Source: Lactarius indigo
Taxonomy: Eukaryota; Basidiomycota; Agaricomycetes; Russulales; Russulaceae
DNA: 64,000 bases
NCBI GenBank assembly: GCA_025766275.1
Contig: JAFKAC010000002.1
Coordinates: 1,674,001-1,738,000 of the forward strand
Reading direction: 5' to 3'
A program made the position numbers and the translations under genes. Positions 48,220 through 60,800 of this stretch are shown here, one piece after another (within the stretch, counting starts at the first letter, position 1; every line of letters begins with the position of its first letter). Under the pieces are notes generated by a model. The model was not told where the DNA came from. It made no database searches and worked only from the letters and a program-made list of their open reading frames with translations.

Positions 48220-51200
48220 ATGACGCGCTTTCGTTCTCTTCGAATTCCAGTCTCGATACGCACGAATTACCGAATGGCCGACATAAGAGCACTGGTGGAC
48301 TCCGGAGCCACCGACAATTTCATACACCCAAGCTTCGTAACAAAAATGGGGATCGGAACGCAACCGCTCGCCCAACCACGAAAGATTTGGAATATAGACC
48401 AAACAGAGAACAAAGCTGGGTTAATTTCTCACTTTACCAACCTCGACGTATACGCCAAAGGATACCACAGGACAATGCGCTTCCTAGTAACAGATATCGG
48501 GACCGAGGAAATTGTGTTAGGATACCCATGGTTGGCGACCTACGAGCCAACTATCAATTGGCGCGATGCAGTGATACATGAGGAAGTCATGCCAGTGGTG
48601 ATCAGCACGCAGGACAGTCATCATCGCCAGACCGTTATCGCCGCCGCCCTTACTAATGACCAAAAAGAGGAAATAGTTGATACCCTAGAAGAAGAAGACA
48701 TATACCTACGCGCCACAACATCCACGGAATTGGCAATCCAAGCACAGAAAATGGGACCGCCAGTCAAATTACCAAAAGTCTATCAGGGGTTTTGGAAGCT
48801 CTTCAGCGAAGAAGCATCCCAACGTTTTCCCCCCGCTAGACCGTGGGATCACGCTATCGACTTTAAACCGAACGCTCCATCCGCAATAGACTGCAAGATA
48901 TACCCATTGACGCAAGAAGAGGAGGGCAAACTCAAGGAGTTCCTAGACGAGAAACTCAAGCAGGGCTACCTCCGTCCCTCTATTTCTCCGTATGCATCAT
49001 CCTTTTTCTTTGTTAAAAAGAAGGACGGAAAGCTACGCCCGGTACAGGATTATCGGGTGATCAACGCTCACACCATACGCAACCAATACCCTCTCCCCCT
49101 CATCCAAGACCTTATCTACAACCTCAGCAACGCGCATATCTACACCAAGCTCGACATCCGCTGGGGATATAATAACATTCGCATCCGAGATGGGGATCAA
49201 GAGAAGGCGGCCTTCAAGACCAAATTCGGCCTCTTTGAGCCAACAGTAATGTTCTTCGGCCTCACAAACTCACCCGCAACGTTCCAGACGATGATGAACC
49301 ACATCTATCGGGACACGATCGCGAAACATGAACTACGCGGCACTGTCATCCAGGTTTATATGGATGACATCGGCATTGCCACACACGTCGGTCACGACTC
49401 CGCGGACCACATCGCGGCAGTCACCGACGTCCTTCGTGTCGCCCAGGACCACGACTTGTACTTCAAACTTGAGAAATGCCTCTTCCACCAGCCTCGGATG
49501 GATTACCTGGGGTAATCCTTGAAAAGGGGGTAACACGTATGGACCCGGTAAAAGTTCAGGGCATCAAAGACTGGCCAACGCCAACCAAAGTTAGGGACGT
49601 ACGCTCCTTTTTAGGCTTCTGCAACTTTTACCGCTTATTCATCCGAGGCTTTGCCACCCACGCCCGACCACTAAACCGACTCACGAGGAAAGACACTGAA
49701 TGGCGATGGACGGAAGAGGAAGATCGCGCATTCAGAACACTCAAACGCCTTGTTACCGAAGAACCGGTCCTGGCACACCCCAACTTACACGATCAGTTTG
49801 AACTGGAAGTTGATGCCTCTGGGTTCGCGGTGGGTGCAGTTCTCTTACAAAAGAAAAGTGATGGGCGCAAGCACCCAATAGGATATTACTCTGCAACGCT
49901 GAGCGAAGCGGAACGCAATTACGACATCTACGACCTAGAGCTTCTCGCTATTGTGAAAGCCCTCCGGCACTGGCGCCCCCTACTTGCAGGATCCCCACAC
50001 AAATCAAAATATTCTCGGACCACCTGAACCTGCAGTATTGGAAGACACCACAAAAGATCAGTCGAAGGGTCGCCCGGGAAGTATTGGAATTGATGGAATA
50101 CGACTTCGAGATCCATCACATCAAAGGAAAGCACAACGGTAGGGCAGATGCCTTATCAAGACGACCAGACTATGATCAAGGGGAGAGTGACAACCAAGGT
50201 GTGGTCGTCCTGCCTCCAGAAGTGTTCATACGAGCCGCTAACGTCGCACGCACGCTGGAAATACACCCCATGATGCAACAACCGAGACGACGACAAGACC
50301 CTGCCATAATCAAGACGTGGGTCGACGCCCATCGTCTCAAAAGATCGAGGGGGAATGGTATAAAGACGGACGACTAGTCGTTACGGGGCCAAGGGCCGCA
50401 TATCGGGCCATCATACACGATCATCACGACCTACCGGCACACGGGCATCCGGGAATAAGTCGAACGCAGCGTATCGTGGAACGACATCACTGGTGGCCAA
50501 GTATCCGCAAGGACGTCTACGAATACGTCGTGGGATGCGCGGATTGTCAACGAAACAAAGTTAACACTAGGCCGACCCGCGCCCCATTACACCCAATTAC
50601 CGCCATCACGGATGCCCCTCCCTTTCACACCGTCGCTCTGGATTTCATTACTAAATTGCCCATCTCGCAGTCATATGACAGTATCCTGACTGTCACAGAC
50701 CACAACTGCAGCAAGGCGTCTATATTCATCCCGTGTAACGAAGAGATAACAGCGGAAGGCACAGCCATCCTGTACATCAACCATGTGTTCAAACGATTCG
50801 GATTACCGTGTAAAGTTATTAGTGACCGTGACCCCCGGTTTACCTCCAAATTCACGAGAGAGGTATGCCGCATACTGGGCATCCAGCAGAACATCTCCAC
50901 AGCCTATCATCCACGAACGGATGGGCAGTCCGAACGAACCAACCAATGGCTTGAACAGTACTTGCGATTCTGGGCCAACGAGCGTCAAGATAACTGGGCG
51001 GCCTACCTTCCCGTAGCAGAATTCGCTCACAACAATTGGCCCCACGAACATACGAAGCAATCCCCATTTATGCTCTTAATGGGGTATAACCCAATAGCCG
51101 ATTGGACGGATAAGCCATCCCCAATCCCGAACGCGATTACAAGACTGACACAATTAAAGGAAGCGCATCAGCTGGCCCAAGACCTCATCAAAAAGGCGCA

Positions 51201-52893
51201 AGATAGCTGGATCCGGCACAAAGACACTCCACGCTATCAGATTGGTGATCACGTATGGTTAGAAGGGAAGCACCTACGAACCAATCAACCTACGGCAAAA
51301 TTGGCGGCGCGACGCCACGGACCATTTAAAGTGATTCAGGTGATGTCCCCTTACAATTACCGCCTTGAGCTTCCCACGCAGTGGAGCATCCATCCAGTGT
51401 TTCACATCGATCTTCTCACACCATACAAAAGTACTACCTTTCACGGAGAAAACTTCCCACGTCCACCACCAGATCTCGTCGAGGGGGAAGAGGAATACAA
51501 AGTCGAGGCCGTTCTGGACTCTCGGCATGTCGGCAAAAGAAGGAAGTTGCAATACCTGATCAAATGGAAGGGGTACCCAGACTCGGAAAATCAATGGGTG
51601 GATAAGGACGACGTGTTCGCCCCGGAAGCAATCAAGGAGTATCAAGCGGGCCGGACAACCGCGCGATGCCTTAAAAGCCAGCCCGCGGACGATCAGGGAG
51701 AGTATCACTCCTACATTCGATCCTCTCAGACCTCTATGCCCACTTCTCCTCTCAGACATGTCACCACGGCGATCCTCCTCGATCAAGTCGCACAAGACGC
51801 CGCCAACCTCCTCGAAGACGACCAAGAAACCGTGGTTCAACCGGTCCAGCTCACTCCGTACACACCTGCAAACGTGCGAACGGGGCATATCACCGCTCAA
51901 GAGTGGGCTGGCGTCCTACAGAGATTCCCCGACCCGACTCAGCAGCCCGACGACGAGCAGCAGCATGCCGTCCCTCACATCTTCCGCAACGACGACGGCA
52001 ATCGGGAACCCATCGCGGTCATCCCCCCAGGCAACGACCTCATCGGCACAAGGGGAATTCTCCCTGCCGACCGTCCCCTCGAAGACCCAACAGGAGTTAG
52101 AAGCAGCAGAGGACTGGCGGAGGATGGCGAAGGGGTGGGCCGACGAACAGCTGCGCTTAGCGCAGAAGAGATTGAGCGAGTTGCGGCAGCGCAGGCAGCA
52201 CTCCCTCACGACGAGGCTCACACTGACGACGAGGATTACTACCCGGTCAGACACCCCCTCCTTCGAACGCACAGCCACCCTACTAATCCCCGAATCACCC
52301 CATGGCTCGTTCACACCGACGGAACCGCCATGTCTCGAGGACGTGTGCGACTGCCCGGCGTCGCATTTCACACCCCCATCACGCACGACGACGACCCTGC
52401 GCAGGTCCTTGCGCCTGAAGGGTTCAGGGCGAATCGACAGCCCCATTACATTCACTTCCCCATCACCGGACCCGATGGCATAGAGAGGAATGCCACCCAT
52501 GTGCAGATTGTCGGAGGTGCGAACCCTTTTGTGCTGGGACTCATCCCCAGATCTCCCCATCTCTACGGCAAACCCCTCTACGCTCATCCGATGCTATCGG
52601 CTGCGGGACGCGCCTTCATCACCCATGAGGACTTAGTCATCCTCGCCTCCGACAAAGTCACCGACCGCGCACTGAACCGCATTGGAGACGAGTCTCTGAC
52701 TGCGGAGGTCACGCGTTATCGGGCGGCTGCGTACGAAGAAGAGCGACTCGCCGCCCGCATCCGCCAACTCCAGGCTATGCGGCTGTCGGCCAGGGACGAC
52801 AAGAGGGACTGTATTTATCGACTGGAGAGGGCGAACGTATTCGAGAGGATTAGCGACGAACAGTCGACTTGGACCGCGCGAGACTTTCGGTGA
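48220..52893 (+). CDS. Gypsy pol: protease, RT, RNase H, integrase, chromodomain, C-terminal extension
   Basis: The protease reads ALVDSGATDNFI. RT has YRVINAHTIRNQYPLPL and VYMDDIGIA. RNase H has FELEVDASGFAVGAVL. The integrase has HPGISRTQRIVERHHWWP, a zinc finger ending CADCQRN, and IDPF-like DFITKLP, SDRDPRF and DGQSERTNQ. The chromodomain is at about 51505-51640 (VEAVLDSRHVGKRRKLQYL, IKWKGYPDSENQW). About 410 residues follow, ending in a coiled-coil-like stretch. Three one-base deletions (near 49512, 49990 and 50340) split the frame, so this copy would not make full pol as written. Confidence 0.9.
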
Positions 52894-52923
52894 GTCTGGA
52901 GTCTCACGCTGAAAAGGGGGTGA

Positions 52924-53369
52924 TGTTACGGTTGCATGCATTGACCCTTACTGTACCGGTTGTGGCTACGGCGGTAAGGTAGATTAGTCACGGACTCGGG
53001 GTTACAATAGGAGTTAGGTGTTGAACGATGACTCGATCCTAGTACAGGTAGTAGTAGTATTAGGATTGCGCTACTTACGCGATACGCTACAATACTGTGA
53101 CTCATAGCAGCGCTTGAAAGCCTGCTTTTCTTGTATTTAAGGTAGCTGCGGAAGACCAAGATACGCCATCTTGGTCTTCTTCAATCGTCACTTCTTTGAT
53201 TTGCATCTTCAAAGTCTCGCCTTCTATCTGGGTTTGAGTGCCGCAGTTATACTAGTGTCTTCGAACATCTAGGAGTTGCCTTTGTGCCATACGCCTTGCG
53301 CGTGATCAGCTAAGTTACCAAAGTCGCCTTATCGAGCTCAAGTCGAGCTAACGTCGTGACGGCGTTACA
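52924..53369 (+). repeat. Gypsy 3' LTR
   Basis: 446 nt, preceded by a polypurine tract (GAAAAGGGGGTGA). Almost identical to the 5' LTR. Confidence 0.93.
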
Positions 53370-53374
53370 CGCGA

Positions 53375-54038
53375 CATCCCCTATCGCGAGGCAGTCGGCG
53401 CCCTCAATTGGGCTGCACTGGCCACTCGCCCCGACATCTCATTTGCTGTTTCCATGGTTTCACGTTTCGCGTCCAACCCTGGTCCTGCGCATTGGGAGGC
53501 AGTGAAGTGTATCTTCCGCTATCTGGCCGGCTCGCGCGACTTGTGGCTCTCATATGGCGAAACGCGTCGTACACTGGTTGGTTTCACCGATGCCGACGGC
53601 AGCATGGCCGAGGACCGGCGCGCCATTTCGGGCTACGCGTTCCTCATTGACGGAGGCGCCATTTCGTGGTCTTCGAAGCGGCAGGAGATTATCTCACTGT
53701 CCACCACTGAATCCAAGTATGTCGCCGCGACTCACGGGGTGAAGGAAGCGCTCTGGTTGCGGAGCCTTCTCTCAGAGGTCTTTGGTCCTTTCAAGGACGC
53801 GACTGTACTTCTCTGCGACAACCAGTCGGCAATCGCTCTAACCCGCGACCACCAGTACCACGCACGCACGAAGCATATTGACGTGCGTTATCATTTTATT
53901 CGTTGGGTGGTTGACCAGGGGGTGGTCCGGCTCGTGTATTGTCCCACCGAGGATATGGTGGCCGATGCACTTACGAAGGCGCTACCATCTCCGAAGGTAA
54001 AGCACTTCGCTGCTGGTCTTGGACTGCGTGCAAAGTGA
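53375..54038 (+). CDS. Copia pol 3' part: RNase H
   Basis: Resumes the Copia frame immediately after the Gypsy target duplication: IPYREAVGALNWAALATRPD, FTDADGSMAEDRRAISGY, STTESKYVA, LLCDNQSAIAL, HIDVRYHFIR and DMVADALTKALP. The stop TGA lies before the polypurine tract GTGAGGGGGAG. Confidence 0.88.
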
Positions 54039-54045
54039 GGGGGAG

Positions 54046-54496
54046 TGTTGAGATTTCAGCACACGCGAGGCTGGTGTGGCTCGCGATGGCGATCATACCC
54101 TTATTTGTCTGATTAATTACTTTACGGTGATCTGAACTAACTTCTCGTCTCGTCTCATCTCCTTGAATCACAGTCCACTCATGTTCATGTGAATATGGTA
54201 CTTTACGGTACTCTGTGTTTCTTCTGGGCCTGCGCACTTATATACCACGTACGATATTTCCGTATGCCTCAGTAATCGCTTCTGCCCGCGATTCCTGAGG
54301 TAAGATAACTAGTTACTTTATTCCTATCAGTTTGCTTACGCCTAGACAGTCTTACTTGTTTGTCTAGGTGAATATACCTAGTAATCGCTTCTGCCCGCGA
54401 TTCCTGAGTCTTACTTGTTTGTCTAGTGCTCTCCGCACCTAGTTCGCCTTCGCGCGTGTGCTCCGGTCCTTCATGTGGCTGCCATAACCTTCTACA
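54046..54496 (+). repeat. Copia 3' LTR
   Basis: 451 nt, same ends as the 5' LTR. Followed by target duplication CCAAC at 54497-54501. Confidence 0.92.
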
Positions 54497-54880
54497 CCAA
54501 CAGTCACATCAAGTCAATTATGGCTAAATACGTAGTCAATCTCAGTCACCCAAAGTCCGATTCAAGTCGTTCCCAGTTCCGAAAAGTCACATCAAGTCAT
54601 TGATGTACAATCCATAGTTGGTTGCAGTCGTCATCAAGTCGTTTTTCTAGTTGTTATTGGTCAAACTTAGTCATCCCGCATACTTTTTATGCATTTCGTA
54701 GTCAAATTTTTATTCATTTAGTAGTCACGCCAGGTCGAGGGGGAGTCATATCAAGTTGTGTATGTACGTCGGAAAGTCCAAATATTAGAAAAAAAAAACC
54801 CCTCAACCGAATACGAGCGAGAGCATGCCGGGATCAAGGGCAGTCATAGCTGCCCACACGCAGCAGTGTATTCGATGGGC
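54497..54880. repeat. AGTC-rich repeat block, right of the Copia insertion
   Basis: About 15-17 AGTC tetramers in some 350 bp, nearly all in one orientation. A longer unit AGTCAcATCAAGTC recurs at least four times in diverged form. It abuts the TNP2 transposon genes and could be its subterminal repeat array. Confidence 0.6.
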
Positions 54881-54889
54881 ATACGCTAG

Positions 54890-57761
54890 TCACGCAGTGA
54901 GTGGCTTTGGTGGCCCTTTTTTTGCCTTGCGCTGGCAACAGTAAGTCAGAGTTGAATGCTACGGACAATGAGGATCTTACCTTCTTGATGATTTCCTTGA
55001 TGGTCAACTCGGAAATGTGTGCTAACTCGGGGGACTTGACGATGGCATCGACGAGATCTGCCCAGGCTATAGTTAATATTACTGGGCTTAGAACACACGA
55101 CGTACCGTCCTTCCGCTTCCACTTCGGGGCGCTAAGCTTGTTGTCGCCGAACCAGGCCAGGAGCTCCGAGACTTGAAGGAGCTTGAGCGACGTGGCACTT
55201 GCTTGAGCACCCTAGAGGCGGTGGGTGGGAGAGGGTATAACTACAAACACCAACGCACCTCATCTAGCCCCACGGAAGGCTCTGTGGGTTCTGTGGTGGC
55301 GGGGGGCTGGGTGGTAGAGTCGGTTCCTGTAGGAACCTCAGGGATTTTGCTTGTGGCAACATCGGTGGGAAGAGCTGGCCGCTTGATCCTAATCACAGGC
55401 CCACGCGGTGGAGGTGACATTGCAACGTCGCGATACGAAGGAGTGGTGGGAAGTGGGACACGATTTTGAGAAGAAGTGAACACCTAAGATAGGTTAAAAA
55501 AAAACAGGGAAAGTGTATTGAATACATACCCTGCCAGCGCCAACCCAGCAACTCTCGAGACACTTGAGAATCTTCTCAAGGTACGCATCGCTGATGAACC
55601 CACTCGTCTTCGGCATTCTGGCGTTCGAGCACATCGATCTTGCTTCTTGGCACATCTTGATGGCGGCTGCCACGAGCTTGAAGGCAGTAGCGACGCTGCC
55701 AACCTTCTCCCAACTGGTAAGCGAGGATGCCGGGCTGATACCACCCGCCATGAACTGGTAATGCCCCCAGCCTTGGCACATGTTGTCCTCGTCAATGTCG
55801 GGTGAACACGGGTCTGCGAATTGGACACGCTCGAGGAGCGTTGTGACTTGCTCGGAAGGTTTGCCTTCCTTGAACGACGACTGCGCACTCATGGAGTAAA
55901 GAAGACAGGGGGTGTTTGTTAGGGAAGGGAATTCGGATGTGAGGGTCGCTGTGAAGACGCAGTCAGTGGGAGCGTAAGTGCAGAGCGTTTTGACTCACCA
56001 ACAAGGTTGTCGACTGGGAACACAACTTCATATCAGTATGCTGTAAGTGTACACGTGAGAGACGCACCCAATGGATCAATGTGAAGAAGATGAAGACTTG
56101 TTGGCGCAGGTTCCGCACAAGTCATCTTGGTGCGGTTGAGGAACGTGGGAGTGATCTTGCGTGCAGCAGGATGTTGGTTCTCTGTGCACAAGTACCACGT
56201 CAGCGGGTTTGGACGTTGTTGAGTAGAGTACTCACGGTTTAAGGGCCCTCTAGAGCCTATAGTCTTCTGTCCGGAAACCGCTGGCACGTGGTTGTCTTTG
56301 TTGCACTTTTGGGTGTGCGATGCCGAAGGTGATTTGGGGCCGGGGCTCAACTCAAGAGCCCGCTTCGTCAGATTCATGGGCGCCACCTCCTGAATTTGTG
56401 GGACGAACGCAGTCGGTGGCTCCAGGGACAGGTTGGACTGTGGGGATGTGGCAGGCGCGGCGTTCATCGCTGCCATGGCTTTCTCTTTACTTCGCCGCAA
56501 AAAGACCTGAGTAATAAAGGCGTCAGCTTTCCAATGAGCTGAGCACAAGCAAAGGAGCTTTTGCTCTGCTTCAAGGTCAAGCACAGCTCGATAATGTTCA
56601 GCCGTGAAGTATTTCTTGATGAAGGTCTTGGTCCACGCCTTGGGGGCGCCAGCACAGGCCGAATGGGGGTCCGAGTTGACAAAATTGATGAGCTTCTGAA
56701 CAATCATTTCCGCCGAGCGTCGCATGTTTGAGAGTTCAGCATTTGAGATCTTCGTACCATTCGGGTGACGGATAGCAAGGCTCAATTTCGGTCAACTCTT
56801 GTTTTTGTCTGTGATGATATCTCCCTGTGACTTGTTGGTTTCACAATCTTCAAAGTCCCAAAGCACTGTTTTCGGAAGAAATTCTGGGCGCATGGGCGGC
56901 GGCTCCACGCTTTCCAGAAGATCCTCGATGGCCTTGTCTTTCATGACGTCGGTTCGTGTTTGTTGAGATGCAGAATCGCTCGGCCCCAATGATGATGCGT
57001 GAGAGTCTGCGCCACGAGAGTCCGCACGGCAAGAATTTACACTGTGGGGTACCGCTGTCATGGGATTGAGTCAGCGATCATCCGGGTTTGAAAGCAGATT
57101 ACCACGCACCTTGGTATATGTCAGAGCCCAAGCTTTCGCTCTTCGCGGTACGAAACTCCACGAGCTCTCGTTCTACATACGTGGTAAGGATGGAAGCCAA
57201 GTGGTTGTGATCTCAGCGCAGCTTGTGGTATTGAGGGTTATGAAGGAGTTCCGAGTCGGTGAGTGCCGCAATGGCATCAGGAGGGAGCCTTAACTGCCTT
57301 GCCAATGGAGCCGAACCAAGAGAGGTCTTGCGTGAAAATGAAGGGGCCGTTGAAGGATGAAGACTGGAGCGCAATGTCGAGCCTGACATGTGAGAACATG
57401 GAGGAGGGAAAGCAGCAGCCGCAGAGAAGTCGAGGTCAGTGTCAACGGTCGAGCGTCGTGTGGAAAAGTCAATTGGGGGTCTTGACCTCAGTGGGGGTTT
57501 CGGCATGTACTGGATGCCCAACCCGTTGTCGTCCTCGTCATCACCGTTGGGTACCGAGCCTGAGTCCGGTGGGAAGAGTCCTGGAGGGGTATCGTCAATC
57601 AGATCAAAGTTGTCGTCAAAGTTGTCGTCAAAGTTCTCAAAGTCAGACGTTGGGAGGCGAGACAACTGTGCGAGCGTATAGAGACGGAAGAAAAAAAAGT
57701 AGACGCGAACCCGAACGTGAGCATAAGTAGAATGAACACATGCCGTTCCCATACTCCGCAC
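54890..57761 (-). CDS. Accessory ORF divergent from TNP2 transposase, function unknown
   Basis: I do not recognise a family. The ATG at 57761 (or 57752) starts a short exon. After an intron ending GCACAG comes LPTSDFENFDDNFDDNF (acidic), then DAIAALTDSELLHNPQYHKL. Later exons give DKAIEDLLESVEPPPMRPE, a helical block with NMRRSAEMIVQKLINFVNSD and KTFIKKYFTAEHYRAVLDLE, then KADAFITQVFLRRSKEKAM. Another segment reads CQGWGHYQFMAGGISPAS and KLVAAAIKMCQEARSMC. The end reads LLAWFGDNKLSAPKWKRKDG, LTIKEIIKK and a basic tail KRKAKKGPPKP before TGA at 54890-54892. Start-to-start distance to the transposase is 76 bp, so the pair probably shares a promoter and moves together. Confidence 0.6.
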
Positions 57762-57837
57762 CTAAGTCCGCTTGTCCTTGTCCTCGCGTTGCCCTCACAC
57801 CCACACAAATATACCGTACTCTCACCAACTGTGAAGC

Positions 57838-60800
57838 TATGATGCCTCAAGCTGCTTCAAGATACACCTGCCCATGTTCTAAGTGCTATGGGAGCTCAAA
57901 AAGTGTTACCAAACGCACAATTGAGGCCCATTTGCGGCAAGATCAACTCTTTCTACAGTCCCTCCCACCTGATGCAGATTCCGCCCATCTCGTGCGATCG
58001 CGCATTGATCTGACTATCCAACTTCTTTCCCAACTCCATGGAGTCTCTGGGCTGCATTATGCAGCCCCAGATGTTAATAGATCTCGCTCAGAGGACCCAG
58101 AAGGTACGAATTATTATTATTATTATTATTATTATTATTTTTAACCCTAAAGCGGCACAGATCCACCTATTCAGCCGGCCAACACCTACTCTGAGGACTT
58201 CAGGCAGCCCGATCACTATCAAGGGGAAGCTGCAGAGCCTGGTAAGTGTATTTCTCTAATATAAAGTGATGTCTGTGCTTACTTCTGCTGTACTTAGATG
58301 ATCTTTTTAGTCCTGATATGGATATTGATCTAGGCTCTCCTGATGCTGTGGCTCAGGCTGTTGACAATCTGGCTTATCTAGGGATGGACCTCAATATCTC
58401 TGACTCAGAGATGGACCACACTGTGTTGTCTGAGGCTGGCTCTGGTTTTATGAGCTCTGACTCTGACTCTGAGGCTGAGGCTGAGGCTGAGGTTCATCCT
58501 GCTTTGGTGGCCCCCTCCATAGGGCATCCAGATACTTCTGACCCTAGCTCCTTTTCTGGGAGGGAGCCAGCTGGGGGCAGTCCTGATGAGGGTGATGACT
58601 TTGTTGGTGCTGACATTCCAGAAGTTGTGAGAAGACTTCAGACACAGCTTTTATCTGGCTATATCCCTCCTAATCACCCACCCATTGATGACCCTCGAGG
58701 TCGTACACCTACCCCAGATGAGGTGCTGTCTTTAAAGCACTACATTGCATGGGTCGACTCTCGCGGTACTGTGAAGGCATACAAGCTCCATGCACAGGTT
58801 CTTCAAGAGGCTACAGGTACTGAGATCCTCAGCCTGTATATGGTGCGAAAGCTTGCCATAGAGCTTACAGGGCTGTCATCTCAGCTAGTTGACATGTGTC
58901 CCAAGAGCTGCATGGCTTTCACTGGAGAGTTTAAGGACCTTCATTCCTGCATCTATGTTCGCAACAAACAGCTTGGGCCATGTGGCCAACAGCGCTATGA
59001 CAAGAATGGTCATCCAAGGGCCCAAATGTTCTACACCCCCATTGCCCCTGTCATCCAGTCATTCTATATGAATAAAAAGATGGCAGAAGCTATGCGATAC
59101 CGACATGAGCACTTACAAAGGGCTCTGGAAGAGCTGGAGCCTGATTCATCCCCCACCACATACTCAGATTTCTCTGACTCCATTAATCATATCAATCACT
59201 CCCATTTATTCCAAGATCCCAGAGATACTGCAATAACCATCTCAGGTGATGGTGCTCAGCTCACTATGAAGAAGCAGTCTGATGTATGGGTCCTTGTTGT
59301 CACAATTCTAAACCTTCCTCCCAACATGCGATCTAAGGCTGCTAACATCATTATTCCACTTGTCATTCCAGGGCCCTCTTCACCTGGAAATGTGGAGTCA
59401 TTCATTTATGTCCTCTATGAGGAGCTTGCAAGGCTTAGTGTTGGTGTGTGGTCCTGGGATGCACTTTCAGAACAGTACTTCCTCTTGAAGGTCTTTCTTT
59501 GTGGTGTTCTTGGAGATATGCTTGGTTCTGCAAAACTTAGCAGAATGGCAGGGCATATGGCTATATATGGGTGTCGTTTTAGTATGGTGCGGGGTGCACG
59601 TGCTAGTAAAGACAGAGGTATGAGTATATCACTTGAATATTTTTGTATCATTTTATCTTACTATTTTATATTATAGGTGCTAAATCCCAGTACTATCCCC
59701 TCTCCCCACCTCAAAAACAGGAGATCAATGGTGATCGCCCTGATTTTGACATTTTTGCCTTGCCACTGCGGACTCTAGAAGACTACTGGGAAATCATCAA
59801 GAGGCTTGAAGCTGCAAAGAGCAACAAGACACAGTATGCAGCAATTGTGAAGGAAACTGGTGTCTCTGGTCTTCCTATTTGTGCAGCCAGCCCTGCCTTC
59901 TCACATCCATTCTTTTTCCCACTTGACCCCTTCCATCTCTTCTATGAAAACTGCATGCCACATATCTGGGATATCTGGGTCTCATTTAGCTCTCAGTCAG
60001 AAAGTGTTTTTATGGGCCAAGATATGGCTTCAAAGCTTGGAGCAGAGGTGGAGAATGCTATGGCAACACTACCCCCATCCTTCTGTGGACCTATTCGGGA
60101 TCCATCTAAGAAGCGACAAAGTCAATACAAGATATTTGAGTGGATGGCCCTCCTCCACTGGTACATTGTCCCTATTGCATTGGAGCTTGGATTCAATCTA
60201 GAGGTGGTCAAGAACTTTGCCATATTCTCAAATGTGGTGGAGTATGCTATGACAGCTGTCCCTCGAACACAAGATGATTTAGCCAAGCTCCATGACAAGG
60301 TTATCCTTTTTCTTCAAGGATTTGAACATCTCTATGTTGGCAATGACCCATCCAAAATTTCTCGCTGCAGGCTATGCATCTTTCAGCTCATCCATATTCC
60401 CTTCCATATTTCATATAATGGCTCTGTCAGATTTGGCTCTCAAGCTACATGTGAGCGGACCATTGGAGATATTGGACATGGTATAAAGTCAAAAAAGTCC
60501 CCCTTCAAAAACATTGTCTCATACAAGACAGACAAGCAGTCTGTTAGAATCCTACATCTCTCCTACCCAGCACTCTCCCCAGGACCTGAAGCAAAGGCTC
60601 AAAGGACTTCACTGTTCAAAGAATTTCCTGTCACCAAGAAGCAGAAAAAGGAAGACCCTAACTTGAAGGCCCACTTACAAGCAATTCTATCTTATCCTGA
60701 AATAGGGCCAGATCCCACATATACATGCTGGGGAAAGTGCCCTCTTCCTGGTGGTATTACCCTTACAAGCCAGCTCTTTGAGCTTTCAAAAAGGTCCCCT

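Larger units (their letters stand above)
45728..53369 (+). mobile_element. Full-length chromodomain Ty3/Gypsy retrotransposon nested in Copia
   Basis: 7642 bp with 446-nt LTRs and CGCGA target duplications (45723-45727 and 53370-53374). The two LTRs differ at one position by eye (C 45741, T 52937), so insertion is recent. Order: gag, protease, RT, RNase H, integrase, chromodomain. PBS and hairpin features point to self-priming. Confidence 0.95.
40747..54496 (+). mobile_element. Ty1/Copia LTR retrotransposon, interrupted by two Gypsy insertions
   Basis: Two 451-nt LTRs (TGTTGAG...TTCTACA) bracket one gag-pol frame. Five-base target duplications CCAAC lie at 40742-40746 and 54497-54501. The internal part, once the inserts at 42007-42583 and 45728-53374 are set aside, is one continuous frame: gag, CCHC knuckle, protease, integrase, RT, RNase H. 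The LTRs differ at about 8 positions by eye, mostly transitions, so this is older than the nested Gypsy element. Confidence 0.93.
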
